Origin: Massospora cicadina
Taxonomy: Eukaryota; Entomophthoromycota; Entomophthoromycetes; Entomophthorales; Entomophthoraceae
DNA: 64,000 bases
Reading direction: 5' to 3'
Assembly (NCBI GenBank): GCA_022478985.1
Contig: JAKSZP010007894.1
Coordinates: 124,001 to 188,000 of the forward strand
The position numbers were made by a program, and so were the translations under genes. Shown here one piece after another: positions 11,968 through 22,559 of the stretch; positions within the stretch are counted from its first letter, which is position 1; each line of letters opens with the position of its first letter. Under the pieces are notes generated by a model. The model was not told where the DNA came from, did not search any database, and saw nothing but the letters and a program-made list of their open reading frames with translations.

Positions 11968-12651
11968 TCATAAACTCAGGGTATTTCCAAAATGAGGAGG
12001 CAATTCCAACAAGGCCTCCTTAATGTCTAATATGCTTCTAAAATTCTTCTTAAGGCTAAGAAGGTATACTTGCAACTGAGCGCTGGAAGTAAAAGCAGAC
12101 ATAACTTCAGTAATTGCATCATCCAAATTTAACTGACTACAGGCTACCAAAGTTTGAGCTTCCCGGTAGAACCACTTAGAAAAATCTTTAATTGACTCAT
12201 TCTGGAGGGGCTGTATACCCATAAAAGCCTGTTTTTGAGAGGATAAGGTTTGCTCACTTTCTAATTCTTTGATTGGCACCTCTTTCACTTGAAACCAAGT
12301 AGTGTAAGTCATTAAGTGGGGTAATGTGATATCCTGGGCCAATCAATTGAGACAATTAGGCAAGTAATTTATTTTCTGATGAACTGTGGCCTCAATCAGA
12401 GCCTTCTCATATGGATAAAGGAAGGAGATAATACTTCCTTCCTCAGGAGAGTACTTGTCCTTAGTTATTGGGATAAAAATCATTGGAGCATTGGATGTCA
12501 AAATGTGTACTCCAGGATGTTCAGATTGAGTAGAAACATAATAGTTTGAATCAGAAACTTGCGAAGAAAATGGAGGATAGGGGCTGACAGTCTCAGTATG
12601 AATTTCGCTAATCCATCGATTTAATTCAACATGCCCCACTTTTTCATCCAA
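11968..12651 (-). pseudogene. GYP1 Gag (capsid-like region), broken
   Basis: Two frames (12651-12343 and 12342-11968) lie between the 5' LTR and the zinc knuckle. The second contains KQAFMGIQPLQNESIKDFSK followed by WFYREAQTL, a helical capsid pattern that also appears in GYP3 (HEFIGIQFYKDESLASFMDQ) and supports common ancestry of the two Gag proteins. A stop separates the two frames. Confidence 0.75.
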
Positions 12652-12940
12652 CTGACGAGATAGTTCATAAATTTACTCCTGCTGAGAATTGTAATTAAGT
12701 TTCTATGTTTCAAGTTTGGCTTGAAGCATTTCGCCTTTAAATTCGTCGGCCTAAAACAAGATGTCACTGTCCCTTGCCCATTTACCCAGATTACTCAGTT
12801 CATTAAAGAGACTGAAGTGACAGGAGTGGATCAATTGTCACCCCCTCAGGGGTTAAGTTAAATTCTTTGGCCACTTTGTAAAATTAATCACATAAGCGGT
12901 CCATCATGCTCATTAGAGAGTCAACTTGTTGAAGGGATCT

Positions 12941-13110
12941 GGAATGCCCATCAGCACCTGGGGGTCCCCGAGGTCCATCCGCCCCTGGCAGTCTGCAGGG
13001 CCCTTCAACACCAGGGGGTCCTCAGGGGCCATCAACATCGGGAGGTCCATGTGGGCCTACACCCCCAGGTGGACCATGAGGTCCTTCAACCCCCGGAGGA
13101 CCCATAGTGC
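12941..13110 (-). other. Collagen-like Gly-X-Y stretch in GYP1 Gag
   Basis: The minus-strand frame starting near 13110 reads GPPGVEGPHGPPGGVGPHGP and continues as Gly-X-Y triplets to about 12945, with one stop near 13020. There are roughly 18 triplets, rich in Pro in the X and Y positions. At the DNA level it is a GC-rich run of 9-18-bp quasi-repeats in an AT-rich element. Such a stretch would form an extended or collagen-like segment in the Gag N-terminal half. Function unknown. Confidence 0.7.
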
Positions 13111-13886
13111 CCAAGGTTTCTCTACTTAAATGACTTGGTATTAGATTCCCAAGTAAATCTGCTCCAATTGAGTAAGATGATTTCTGATTTCTTCTTTCAT
13201 TGCTCAACTCTGATCAGAAAGTTGAGAAATTCCAAATTTCCTTCTTGCTGAATTTCTTGGACTCGTTGTGGAAACTGTAAATTATCAATACTGGACATCC
13301 CATTGTCAAACTGAACAAGCTGTTGATGTACTTCATTTAAAAAGGTACAATTATTTATGATGGCATCTCGAGTATCTCTGCTAAATTCAGAGGCAGATTT
13401 GAATTCTTGGTAACATAATTATTCAAGAACTGAAGTCCTTTAAGTAAATTGAATATCCCTAGATGATGCATTCCCACAACTGGTAATAGATGGTATAGAG
13501 TAGGGTTTACTAGCTGATGCAAGTATTGCTTGGTGCCAATTACTGTCATTTGGGAGGTTTGTAACACTTCTTGTAAGATAGAGGGTTCTGCTCTAGAACG
13601 AGATTGGGCGGAACAGATTCCAGAAATTAAGTCTTCTCAAGCATTTGATTAATAATATTTCATATAACCTCAGGAGGGATTTAAAAGTTTGCTGTAAAGC
13701 TAATATTAGGATTATAAAACTCCAAATTGGCACGGAATTCCAAAGAGGACAGTACTCTTGGGATTTTAGTTCTAGCTGAACAGACTCACCATAAAATACT
13801 GCATTTCAATGGTCTTGAGCTTCTTCAGGCGAAAATTGAGAACCCATAATAGTGACAGACATGTTCACGGTGCATAACTCAGAGTA

Positions 13887-13904
13887 ACCCCTGTAGTAAG
13901 CACC
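13887..13904 (-). other. GYP1 primer-binding site
   Basis: Two bases inside the 5' LTR the minus strand reads TGGTGCTTACTACAGGGG, starting with the TGG that pairs with a tRNA 3' CCA. The same site occurs in GYP3 and GYP4. Confidence 0.75.
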
Positions 13905-13906
13905 AC

Positions 13907-14250
13907 TCTGGAAGTTTTGATTTACATTTCCAATGGGGAAGGTTTTCTCTCAAAGTTACTTTGAGTGGATTCTTAAAAAAGCGATAAACTTAAGTAAAAA
14001 CAGGTTAAAATTCGACTTAATTTTTTATTATATAAAGGATGGAATATTTATAGGATTTGATTTGGTTTGTGACCTATCAGTGCTAATTAATTACTGCACT
14101 AACAGTTCTTCAATCAACTGATTGGGATGAGGCTGATCATTATTATTAATTTTGATAGATTGAAATAAATTAAGAAGTCCTTCTGATGAAACTGGGGGAA
14201 TCAATGGAGTAGAATATCCAAAGACAAGAGAATTTGGTAAAATCCCAACA
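13907..14250 (-). repeat. GYP1 5' LTR
   Basis: 344 bp, aligned with 7879-8215 over its whole length. It starts TGTTGGG on the minus strand. An AT-rich promoter region lies inside it. Confidence 0.9.
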
Positions 14251-14600
14251 ACATAGGAGGAAAAGGCCTTTACCAAGCAAGTCTATTATGTAAGAATAGA
14301 ATCAATTTAGTGTATTAATCCTTTATAAACTTTTTCTTAAATGCTGTAACAGGCCTTAAAGTGATATTAAAGTGTTAAAATATCACATCATAGTATGACA
14401 ATTCAGAATTGGAATGCTCTATCGCTTGGTGATTATTTTTATCTATTCAAACTTTGTTGATTGCATCTTACATACACATTGTTTTTAGTCTTTTTCATAT
14501 TGTCATTTTAGGCCTTTTGGCTAGTAATTGGGTATAAACTTTATATAATCTGGCCTCCAAAAAAGTCGTGACGCTTCATCCAGTATCTGGAAGTCTTAAA
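14251..14600. repeat. Repeat X, copy 2, right half
   Basis: It begins with the GYP1 duplication ACATA (14251-14255). From 14280 it resumes similarity to copy 1 at 6551 onward: CTATTATGTAAGAAT, CCTTTATAAACTTTTT, ATTGTTTTTAGTC and a similar spacing throughout. Confidence 0.65.
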
Positions 14601-15655
14601 AATGGTACTTATCCTGTGATAATAGATGTTTGGTTGGCAAAGATTGCACCAACTGTAAGGAGCTCATTATTTTAGTTTTAACAGGACACCACAGATGCGC
14701 ATTATCCACTAAAATATGGTGGGTATCTAGCAATCAAACTCCCCAAAAGCAAGAACTAAGTCATGGCTCAAATTCTAATGGTTTACCCTGTCCCAAAATG
14801 AAACGGTATGTCAGTCTGGAGGGTCTTTTCTTCCAGCCTGACAAAACCTTACATTTTTTAGGGCAAAGAAAGGACCCAAACACCAAGACCACCCTCTGTC
14901 ATAGAAGAAAGATATATCTCATGTGGTAGGTGTGTGCTTGGTAAAAAGCTTACCCATTTAAAATATGGTGTTTGGATTCAGGGTTTAGTTTGCTCACTGG
15001 TGCGTTTTCACACCTAAATTACAACAATTGTATGTACTAGAAGTTGGTTCACTACTGCAGGATAAATATTAAGGGGTTATCAACCATTTGTAACTAGAAT
15101 ATTAAAACTTAATAAATAAATGATTAATTTTTATAAGGGTTTATTAGCTATAACTGCTTGGTAAAGTATTACACCATCTTAATATTGATGCTTAGTATTT
15201 AAACTTATTGAGGCTCGAAGTGAGTAGGGGCACAAATATCAGGATTAGGATAGGAATAGTATTATTAGGGAATATTAGGTTTTAGTCTATTGGGGCTTTC
15301 AAGACTCACCTCACTTTGATGAATGACCAATGGAGGGTCAATAGCAGGTTTGATAAATCTATGAGGCAAGGATCTAATATATTTCACCCAATCATCGGGC
15401 AAGAAAAAAATTGCATCTGATGAAACCCATACAAGGCTATAAAAGGGGGTGGTTGTGGGGTAGGTGTTTGGACTAAGATAGTGAGAAAATGGAGAGGACC
15501 CTCAGAACAACTCCCCCAATTTTGCTTCAGGTTTGGCTTAACCCTGCTACTAGCTATATGGAGCTTTGGCCAAGAATGTGGGCAATAGTATTAACCCAAT
15601 TTGAGTGGTCCACCGAGAATCAAACAATGCTTTTTTGACAATGTTATTCATATTA
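14601..15655. other. No recognisable gene
   Basis: A 99-codon plus-strand frame (14630-14929) shows no motif I recognise. Parts up to about 15000 may be repeat X. 15000-15655 is AT-rich with no visible repeat or coding signal. Confidence 0.4.
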
Positions 15656-15949
15656 AAACCAAATAATTTATACAAAACTCTTTCTGCTCAGCGCAACTTT
15701 GCAAGCTAAATTACACAAATTTAAAAACATATTGTATTCGCCCATAGTAGTTTCACTCTGATGTCATCAGATTCTCCGCCAGCAGCTCCAGCATGGGGCA
15801 GCAGTGAAACTCCCTCCACCATTTTCCATCCAGCAGAAAAACGCGCTAGGACTGGTTCACCCAGTCATTGCAAACATATAGGCCAATTCATTCCGCCCAA
15901 GGACCAGGATGACCACCTTGCTCATACCTAAGCGGTACTACACTGCCCC

Positions 15950-17440
15950 CTAGTGCTCCCCCAGAGCAACATGCACTATGACCTAAGGGTCGAATATTGG
16001 AAACTATTCACATACCACAACCAAGCCATTATCAAAATGGCACAGGTGGTGATAATACCCGCCAGATTTATTGATTTTTGCCCCTACAAGGGGTATTTCA
16101 ACCTCAGCTTCACCTGCAAAGCTGACGATACCACTGCAGCAACTGTGCCCCTGGTATTCCAGGGCACCCCTCTCCCACAACTCAGACTCAGCTCCCTGCG
16201 GACACCACTTTTGTGGTCCAGTTCGCTGGCCTGCCCACCCACCTCCCCCTGAAGTGCTCCACCAGGAGCTGATGGCCGGTTTGGCAGCCTATGGCTCCAA
16301 CCCCATCCTACAATTGTGGTTCCAAAGGGGGCCACATGACTTGCTGGGCCTCGGGCATATGCCATGATAAGCCCTGAATTCAGTAAAGTTGCGGCAGCAA
16401 TTCCACCACACACTGTTATTCCCTCAGCGCCCAACCATTTACTTTGGGCCCACATTGAGGGCAGGTGGACGATCTGTCCATCATGTTTCAAGTTAGACCA
16501 CTCAAAACGCAAATGCCCCTACTCAACTACGTCAGATGGATCAGATGACTCATCCGCGAACCTCCAATCTGATGCCCACCCTGTACAATTTCAGGTATGG
16601 AGCACAATCCTACCTCCTCCACCCCCAAAGCTGGTTGCTGCAGCTTCACCTGCAGCCACCAATCAGCCTCCTCCCCAACCCAATGCCATAAATAATCCCT
16701 CCAATCAAACATCAGATTGGATCTCAGTTTGATCCCATGTGTCCGCAAACAAATTAAACAAACCTCAACTGTATGCTGATTCCCAAATCCAATTCAACCA
16801 AAACCCATGGGAATTATTGGATGAAATTGACAAATCAGGTAATGTCATTGAAGAACCATGGCTGCAAGTCGAGTGGCTCTGTAACACAGAATGGGTTGCA
16901 AAATTCCTGCCTCAGAAATATGTCCCACAACCCAACGCCAAACTGTTCTACAGCGACCAACAGCTTGCAGTAGAAGCAGCTGCCACACCAGATTTCCATC
17001 TGCTCCTCAAAGCTGCCGCCAAATCATTGGCTGCGCTCACAGGAGGAATTCCACCTCCCGTTATTCCCAAAGATCTTACTAACAAAGTAAGATCAACATG
17101 AAAACTTTACACAAAAACGTCACTGAAGCCATCCAGAACGTGGTAACAGTAGCACGGAATCTGAAAGCAAAAATAGCCCAAACCAACATTGCCACATTCA
17201 TTGAATTCCTGGATGCCTGCCTCAAAGCTGAAGATGCTTTGGCCAAATACATCTTTGGCATTATGATGACTAACAACTATTCAGAAGTTCCAGTCATCAG
17301 AGATATTGAACCCCATACCACCAATGCCCCCACACCCCTACTATCTGCCTTAACACACACCCTACTCTGAAATGAGATGGATGCAGCCAAAGATGAGCCC
17401 CTCAATCCCCCTCCCCGTCCACCATGGAGGGATAGCAGTA
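15950..17440 (+). pseudogene. ORF1-like protein of copy A, frameshifted
   Basis: The N-terminal piece (from about 15953) has ARFIDFCPYKGYFNLSFTC and then, after a frameshift, LHQELMAGLAAYGSNPILQL. These align with the LINE-2w ORF1 blocks GWIDIGFETADEANATA and IIEEELREGLVAYGEIQQL, a pattern like an RRM or DUF4283-type nucleic-acid-binding fold. A CCHC knuckle follows (CPSCFKLDHSKRKC, about 16475-16520), then a Pro-rich linker (PPPPPK), then a mostly helical region (16739-17370, including VTVARNLKAKIAQTNIA) with no counterpart that I see in LINE-2w ORF1. The last codons (PPGWIFVRYDS...) align with the hydrophobic tail of copy C. Confidence 0.75.
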
Positions 17441-17548
17441 TTCGCTACCCACCTGGTTGGATATTTGTTAGGTATGATTCAATTGATCTGTCCATTTTGG
17501 GTGTTTTGTTTAAATCATTAATTTTAATATGATTTTAGTTTTAAATTT

Positions 17549-17594
17549 GGTAATGTCTGTCCCCTGGTCGGCTTACCTCAGTTAAATAAAAAAG
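17549..17594 (+). other. Shared 3' tail in copy A
   Basis: It begins GGTAATGTCTGTCCCCTGG and ends GCTTACCTCAGTTAAATAAA. GGTAA and TTACC can pair as a short stem. The same tail ends LINE-2w, copies B and C, and the SINE. Such conserved tails are bound by the LINE reverse transcriptase in stringent-type LINE/SINE pairs. Confidence 0.75.
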
Positions 17595-17607
17595 AAACCA
17601 AATAATT

Positions 17608-18070
17608 CTTTATAATATTAGACTTGTAATTTTTGACATATGGTTAAGTTGCCATTCCATCAACCTCAATTTATATAAAATAAGATAATAACCTTATATA
17701 TGGTACTGTTCAGCTAGAAAATTATCTTTCATCTTTATCCCAAGAGCCCGCCACTCCTATCCCTTCCCCCATCATACTCAAAATAGGTGATCATATTGGC
17801 AATAGCCACAATATTGGATTTTAAGCCTTTCAAGTTCTTAAAAGAACAATTGAATCGCCTGGGTAAGCTTTAAAAACTAAATATGTTATATTTACACCTT
17901 ATAAACACCTAAAAGATTTTAAACTGCCAGTAGAATCTGTTTATCCCTAAATCCCACATATTGCAATTAGGCACCACAAATGTGCCAGGATGTGTCACCC
18001 AAATATTATGGCGGATCAAGTGAAATCGGTTTCCTGATCCAAACCAAACCCATGGAAAATGTTTTGGAGC
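17608..18070. other. AT-rich spacer, no gene seen
   Basis: Low-complexity AT-rich sequence between copy A and the first promoter-like repeat. No coding pattern or clear repeat. Confidence 0.5.
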
Positions 18071-18079
18071 TTCATTAAA

Positions 18080-18235
18080 ATATGACCAATAATCATGGAT
18101 TATTCACATTTATGGCCACCGCCCCTCAGTCCTCATATCCCGCCATTATATTAATTAAGGCGGCAGCCTTCAGAAGAGTAATTTGTCAATTTATTATTTA
18201 TTATATCTATTACAACACAACAATAAATGATTTTG
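18080..18235 (+). repeat. Promoter-like direct repeat, copy 1
   Basis: Homologous in the same orientation to 19565-19720: both share CATATCCC, an AAGGCGGC(A/T)GCC block with TCAG, and an ATTATT-rich end. Copy 2 has a clear TATA box upstream of the block. The pair flanks the animal-like pseudogene, so LTRs of a small element are one reading. Confidence 0.55.
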
Positions 18236-18599
18236 TGCTAGGGCTTTCAGTTGATTTTGTGTGTAAAGTTATGATGAATTTGAATTTGAAATTACTTTAA
18301 ACTATGAGCTCAAGTTTGTAAAAAATCCTAATATTGGACTTAAGTTAAACCATGAATAAAGGCCTAAGGTATAATAATAAAAGTAATATAGCCAAACAAT
18401 ATTATACTTTCTAATTTAATAAATTGAATCACAAACCCCCATAGTAACATTTATTTTCCATACAGTTTCTAAAATAAAAACTAGTATTTAAAATAAAGAG
18501 ATAAAAAGACAAGGAAAGCTTATTCACAATCTGGAAGATACTACCTTATGATATTTTTTAATGAAACTTGATTGGACAGTCTCATTGCAAGTTTTTTGA

Positions 18600-19275
18600 A
18601 TTTTGCCATCATATGAGTATTTCATATTACTTTGTAGTAAGCCTCCATCATTTTATTTTTCTAGTGAAATTTTTCACCTTGGTCATACTGCTATCGCCTA
18701 GATTTTCTGGAAAATGGCCCAAGTGGCTGTGTAAGAAATGAACTTTTATTCTCATGTTACTCTAAAGGTCTATAATTTGTTGAGAATAATGTTAACTGGC
18801 TTTTCATAGTTTTCATCTTTATTATTTCCTATAAAATTTCCAACAACCAAGATAAATGTCATCCATGCTTTTTGCTCTGCCTCGTTTATAGAATCTATGA
18901 TATGAAGATCTTTTATGAACTTTCTTATTTTGAGTGCTGCCAAAGATTCCATCTTTAGTTTTCATTTACTTAACTCAGGAATCGTTTGGAAAATGTATAA
19001 AAAGCATTACTATCCTGATTAAGAGACTTCAAAAATTATTTCATAAAACCAAGCTTTATATGAAGTGGATGCAAGAAGATTTTGTTCCATCCAACTAAAG
19101 GTTCATGAATAAAATTTCTTTCTCCGACAATCATGTTCATCCTCAAAGGCCACTCTCTTCTCACCCAGTGATATTGTTTTGCTTTGTTAACACAGCTTCT
19201 TAGACCTGAATACATTTCATTTTTTAGTATAAATACAAAAACAGAACAAAGAGTTTGTTTTGGATGCAAACTCAA
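18600..19275 (-). pseudogene. Broken gene resembling an uncharacterised animal (arthropod-type) protein family
   Basis: Read on the minus strand, 19275-19036 gives WVRREWPLRMNMIVGERNF, HEPLVGWNKIFLHPLHIKLG and FMK; after a stop the frame resumes around 19035-18960 (FLKSLNQDSNAFYTFSKRFL), then 18952-18770 (IRKFIKDLHIIDSINEAEQK and NFIGNNKDENYEKPVN), then about 18765-18660 (NMRIKVHFLHSHL, HFPENLG). The order of these blocks fits a family I remember from arthropods and some other animals (PPLHIKLG, GNHK, HFLHSHLDFFPENLG), whose function I do not know. At least three stops or frameshifts kill it. The identification is from memory and needs a database search. Confidence 0.6.
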
Positions 19276-19560
19276 GGTTAATGATGAGTTATGACTTTGT
19301 AATAAAGCCTACAGTCAGCTGATTGCTGTACGCAGAAGAAGAAGGTAAATATCGAGGAACTAATGCATGTATAAACCTTCAATTAACCACAAAAAAGACT
19401 TTATAATGAAAGTAATTATTATTAAGTAACGCTGTACTTAGAAAAGTATAGTTAATACAAAAATCTTTTTTAACTTTTTAATAATCACAACAAATATAAA
19501 AATAATCACTATAAATTTTTAGGCACCAACAAAGATATTAATTGTTATCCTGTTATACCA
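19276..19560. other. AT-rich spacer, no gene seen
   Basis: No coding similarity traced upstream of the pseudogene. AT-rich with short homopolymer runs. Confidence 0.4.
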
Positions 19561-19564
19561 ACTC

Positions 19565-19720
19565 ATCCAAAATAACAATTATGATAATGTTCTCTGTGGA
19601 TGTTACTGCTTCATTACCATATCCCACGCCTATAAAATATAAGGCGGCTGCCCTCAGTAGAATCATTCACCAATTCACTCCTTACTATATATATTATATT
19701 AAAAGATCTATCAAAAAAAT
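19565..19720 (+). repeat. Promoter-like direct repeat, copy 2
   Basis: Contains TATAAAATATAAGG about 25 bases upstream of CTCAGTAGAATCATTC, a TATA plus initiator (TCAGT) arrangement typical of arthropod Pol II promoters and of LTRs. A third partial copy (TTCTTTGTGGATACTGCC) begins near 19730. Confidence 0.55.
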
Positions 19721-19759
19721 CTAAAACGTTGTTCTTTGTGGATACTGCCACCCTCTTAC

Positions 19760-20215
19760 TTTTTTTGTTCCAGGATTCACCTAGCGATTAATGCCATAAT
19801 ATCAATCACAATATCCATGATGCTGCTGTAGGAGGTGCGCTATATTGATCCATTGACAAATTGGGATGACTAAAAAACTAAAGCTTGGATTAGAATCAAA
19901 ACCCAATAATTCTTTTTCTTTGATACTATGACCACGTTTGATTTTGCTTTCTAATGCTTATCCGCGTTCCTTCTGGAGAGCTGTCTTCCATTACGCCACT
20001 CCTAAACCTAGCAGCGTATTTGGAAAAATTGAAGATCGCCCCTTTGCAGCTTACTGGATTTTAGGTATATCACTTGGCACAATGTTAAGCCACTATCTTC
20101 CAAATTATCAACTAAAGATAACCCTATCTCAACATCATGCAGATGAAAATGCCCCTGGATTTATGGGCATTCCACATGGTTCTGTCATACTCTGGGTAAA
20201 ATACCAGTCTTTCTT
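19760..20215. other. No recognisable gene
   Basis: A 94-codon plus-strand frame (19938-20222) starts in this stretch, but no motif is recognised. It may be chance. Confidence 0.35.
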
Positions 20216-20218
20216 ATA

Positions 20219-20410
20219 CTAATCCGTATCCCTGACAGGTGAATATGAAGATAGATGGGTTAGCGAGATTCTTGTTGGCTGATTTAAACTTAAATCACCA
20301 TTGGATGGGGCTGTGGAGCAGCGAGGTTTATGAAAATATGTAATAGAAGTTGATCCCATATGCTTGGTAAGCACCAAATTGCAACAATGAACTACAATTT
20401 CATACAAGTT
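20219..20410. repeat. Satellite-flanking module M1, copy 1
   Basis: Similar in sequence and orientation to 57240-57430: both share GATAGATGG(G/A)TTAGC, ATGTAATAG and GTTGATC.CATATGCTTGGTA. In both places it directly precedes a 165-bp tandem array, so module plus array moved or was duplicated together. Confidence 0.6.
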
Positions 20411-21304
20411 TAATTACCTGGATTTTGACCTTTGAAGTTACCCTCTTCCAATACATCATATATATGTTCAATGTTAAAAATATTCAAAATGAAAGGCCAT
20501 TAATGGCAACCTATTATTTTAAGGACTTTTTCACCCTTGTACAACCTCTAAGTCCAGTATGTATTAGATACCTGGTATAAATCCTTTAATTAATTCACCT
20601 TTTCAGACCCATTTAAATTTGGGCTCTAGGTCATCTCATTTCTAAAAGTTGTCCTTGTGCTTAAGAACCTGGATTCCTATAGGTTTTTCCAAGGGTTTTA
20701 AATTTTTGTACAACCTAAAAGTCTATACATGATTTAACACCTGGTCTCAGCCTCTTTATGCTCGAATATTAAAAAAATCTTATCTGGGCTTGAGGTTGAC
20801 CATCTTCCTACGCTTAACTACTAATTCTTGGCAACCTTAGGGCCAAAAATATCTCCTAATATTTTCTCATCTCTCATGCAACCTAAAGATCTATCAAGGC
20901 TAGATACCTCAGCTCAAATATTTGATCAATCCACCCTATTCAAAACATAAATATGGGCTCTAGAAAAGCCATCTCATATTGCTATACCATACACATGGCA
21001 ACCTTGTGACAATAGATACTCTCGATTTTTTATAAAGCCTCATATATAGTCTACAAGTCCAATCAGGCTTACATACTAGGCCTCAGACTTTTAGAGAGCT
21101 CCACCCAATAGATTCTCCCAAATAGGCTCAAGGTTGCTCATTAAATATACTTATCCATGCTCTTTAACTACCTTGGTGTAATAGATATCTCTCAAAAAAT
21201 TCTCACCCCAGATACAACCTACAAGCCCAGCCAAGAGTAGATACCTGATTTCAAATTTTTAAGATTTCCACTCAATTGAACGATATTATATGAGCTCTAG
21301 GTTG
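20410..21304. repeat. Degraded tandem satellite array 1, first part (about 168-bp unit)
   Basis: Units are recognised by a GATACCTGG-like anchor at 20417, 20571, 20740, 20907, 21076 and 21244, giving spacings of 154, 169, 167, 169 and 168 bp. Other unit landmarks are GTTGGCTCATTTCCTATGC, CTTGGCAACCTTGGTGCC and TCACCCATACAACCTA-like blocks. Units differ greatly from each other, so the array is old. Confidence 0.8.
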
Positions 21305-22180
21305 ATGTCATGGAACATGCCTATAATTATATTAAGCCTGACCTGAAACTCCAGTTGAGCTACCAGCCAAAATCTCAAGACAGAATGCCGCTGGTAAAAC
21401 CATCCAAAGTGATGTATCAAGGATTATAATACCAGATATGATTAATAGTCATGGGTGCCTAAAAGCGGGAATATCTCATTTTATTAAAATCTTTTTATTG
21501 GAGACAAAAATTCCTAGTGGATTGAGTTTTTTAAGATTTCTATTTTGAATATAAAATGGCGAAATTTGAAAAAATAGAGTGACAGCAGTACTTGTCATGA
21601 GACCGTTGCTTATAAGCACGCTGGGGAAAATTGAAATGCATGCACAACTAACAATGGGAATAAATTTAAAAAGTTATCAGATTGGGTTCCTAGACCTAAT
21701 TTGCAACTGACTTGAGTCTGGACCACTCAGCTGAGTTTGTTCTGGGCTCATTACTCAAATTTATTTTTCATCACATGCATGCATTTGCTATGGCATCACA
21801 TTTTGGTAGTCAGCAGGTTGCACCCAGGGCCAAGCCACATAAGGATGACCCAGTTGGTAAAGAAGGAGTTTTTGCCCCTGTACCTGTTGAGGCCAGGTTG
21901 GCATCAACACAATGGCAGGATCTTAGTGGGGTTAAAATGTTTCACGTAAAATTTTACCACCTCCTGGCAAAACCTCCAAATTTTTTCACCAATTTGGTGG
22001 AGGATAATGCTGGGAGTGGCACTGCTTCCCACAGGGGGTACTCCATGACCCAACCTTCATCCACACATAGGCCATATTGCTCTGGGTGGTGAGAGGCACA
22101 GGTGCCAGCCTCCAACCCTTTTTTGAGTGTAATGGGAATTGCTCCAAATCCAAACAAATTGTTCCTGTACTATGCTTACA
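21305..22180 (+). other. Unclassified 0.88-kb insertion inside the satellite array
   Basis: The satellite unit is cut after CTCTAGGTTG (ends 21304) and resumes at GTTGGCTCAT (22181), so GTTG may be a 4-bp duplication. The insert holds a 126-codon plus-strand frame (21712-22092), unusually long for this region and richer in GC than its surroundings. I do not recognise the protein and see no terminal repeats. Confidence 0.45.
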
Positions 22181-22520
22181 GTTGGCTCATTTCCTACGCT
22201 TGGCTATGTACTTGGCAACTTTGGTCTTAGAGACCTCTAAAGCTTTTGTCACCCCTCATACAGCTTAGATTTTAATACAGTATTAGATACCTGGACTCAA
22301 ATCTTTGGGAGCTTCACCCTTTAAACCATTCCATATAGAGGCTAGGTTGGCTCATTTCCTATGCTTACCCATACTCTTAGCAGCCTTAGATACATTATGA
22401 TCCTCTAAAATTTTCTCACTACGTACAAACTACTATTCCAGCCAAGATGGATACCTGGGCTTATACTTTTAGGAGCTCCTCCTAATTAACATATAGTTCC
22501 AGGTTAGCTCCTTTCTAACC
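22181..22520. repeat. Satellite array 1, second part
   Basis: Two further units with anchors at 22290 and 22454 (164 bp apart), beginning GTTGGCTCATTTCCTACGC. Confidence 0.75.
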
Positions 22521-22559
22521 GGTCTAAAAGTTTGTGGCACCTCCAATGCTCTGAAGCAT

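Larger units (their letters stand above)
7879..14250 (-). mobile_element. GYP1, complete but decayed Ty3/gypsy retrotransposon
   Basis: The element has two LTRs of about 340 bp, an identical 5-bp duplication ACATA (7874-7878 and 14251-14255), a primer-binding site beside the 5' LTR and a purine tract beside the 3' LTR. Read on the minus strand, the order is gag (with CCHC knuckle), protease, reverse transcriptase, RNase H, integrase. The IN-after-RT order defines Ty3/gypsy. Frames are broken throughout (longest pieces 130, 124 and 117 codons). It inserted into repeat X. Confidence 0.92.
15669..17594 (+). mobile_element. ORF1-only retroposon, copy A (about 1.9 kb)
   Basis: Flanked by a 13-bp duplication AAACCAAATAATT (15656-15668 and 17595-17607). 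It carries a degraded ORF1-like gene (about 15950-17400) and ends in the 3' tail shared with LINE-2w (17549-17594, starting GGTAATGTC and ending TTAAATAAAAAAG). No EN or RT is present between the duplications, and copies B and C have nearly the same length, so this is a defined non-autonomous element and not a random truncation. Confidence 0.85.

Noticed and set aside
16084..16512. 142-codon minus-strand frame
   Set aside because: It is the antisense shadow of the copy A ORF1-like gene, whose plus-strand frames match copies B and C.
20410..21304. Possible CRISPR-like or coding tandem array
   Set aside because: Units are about 168 bp, diverged along their whole length and without a repeat/spacer structure or open frame; a decayed satellite fits.
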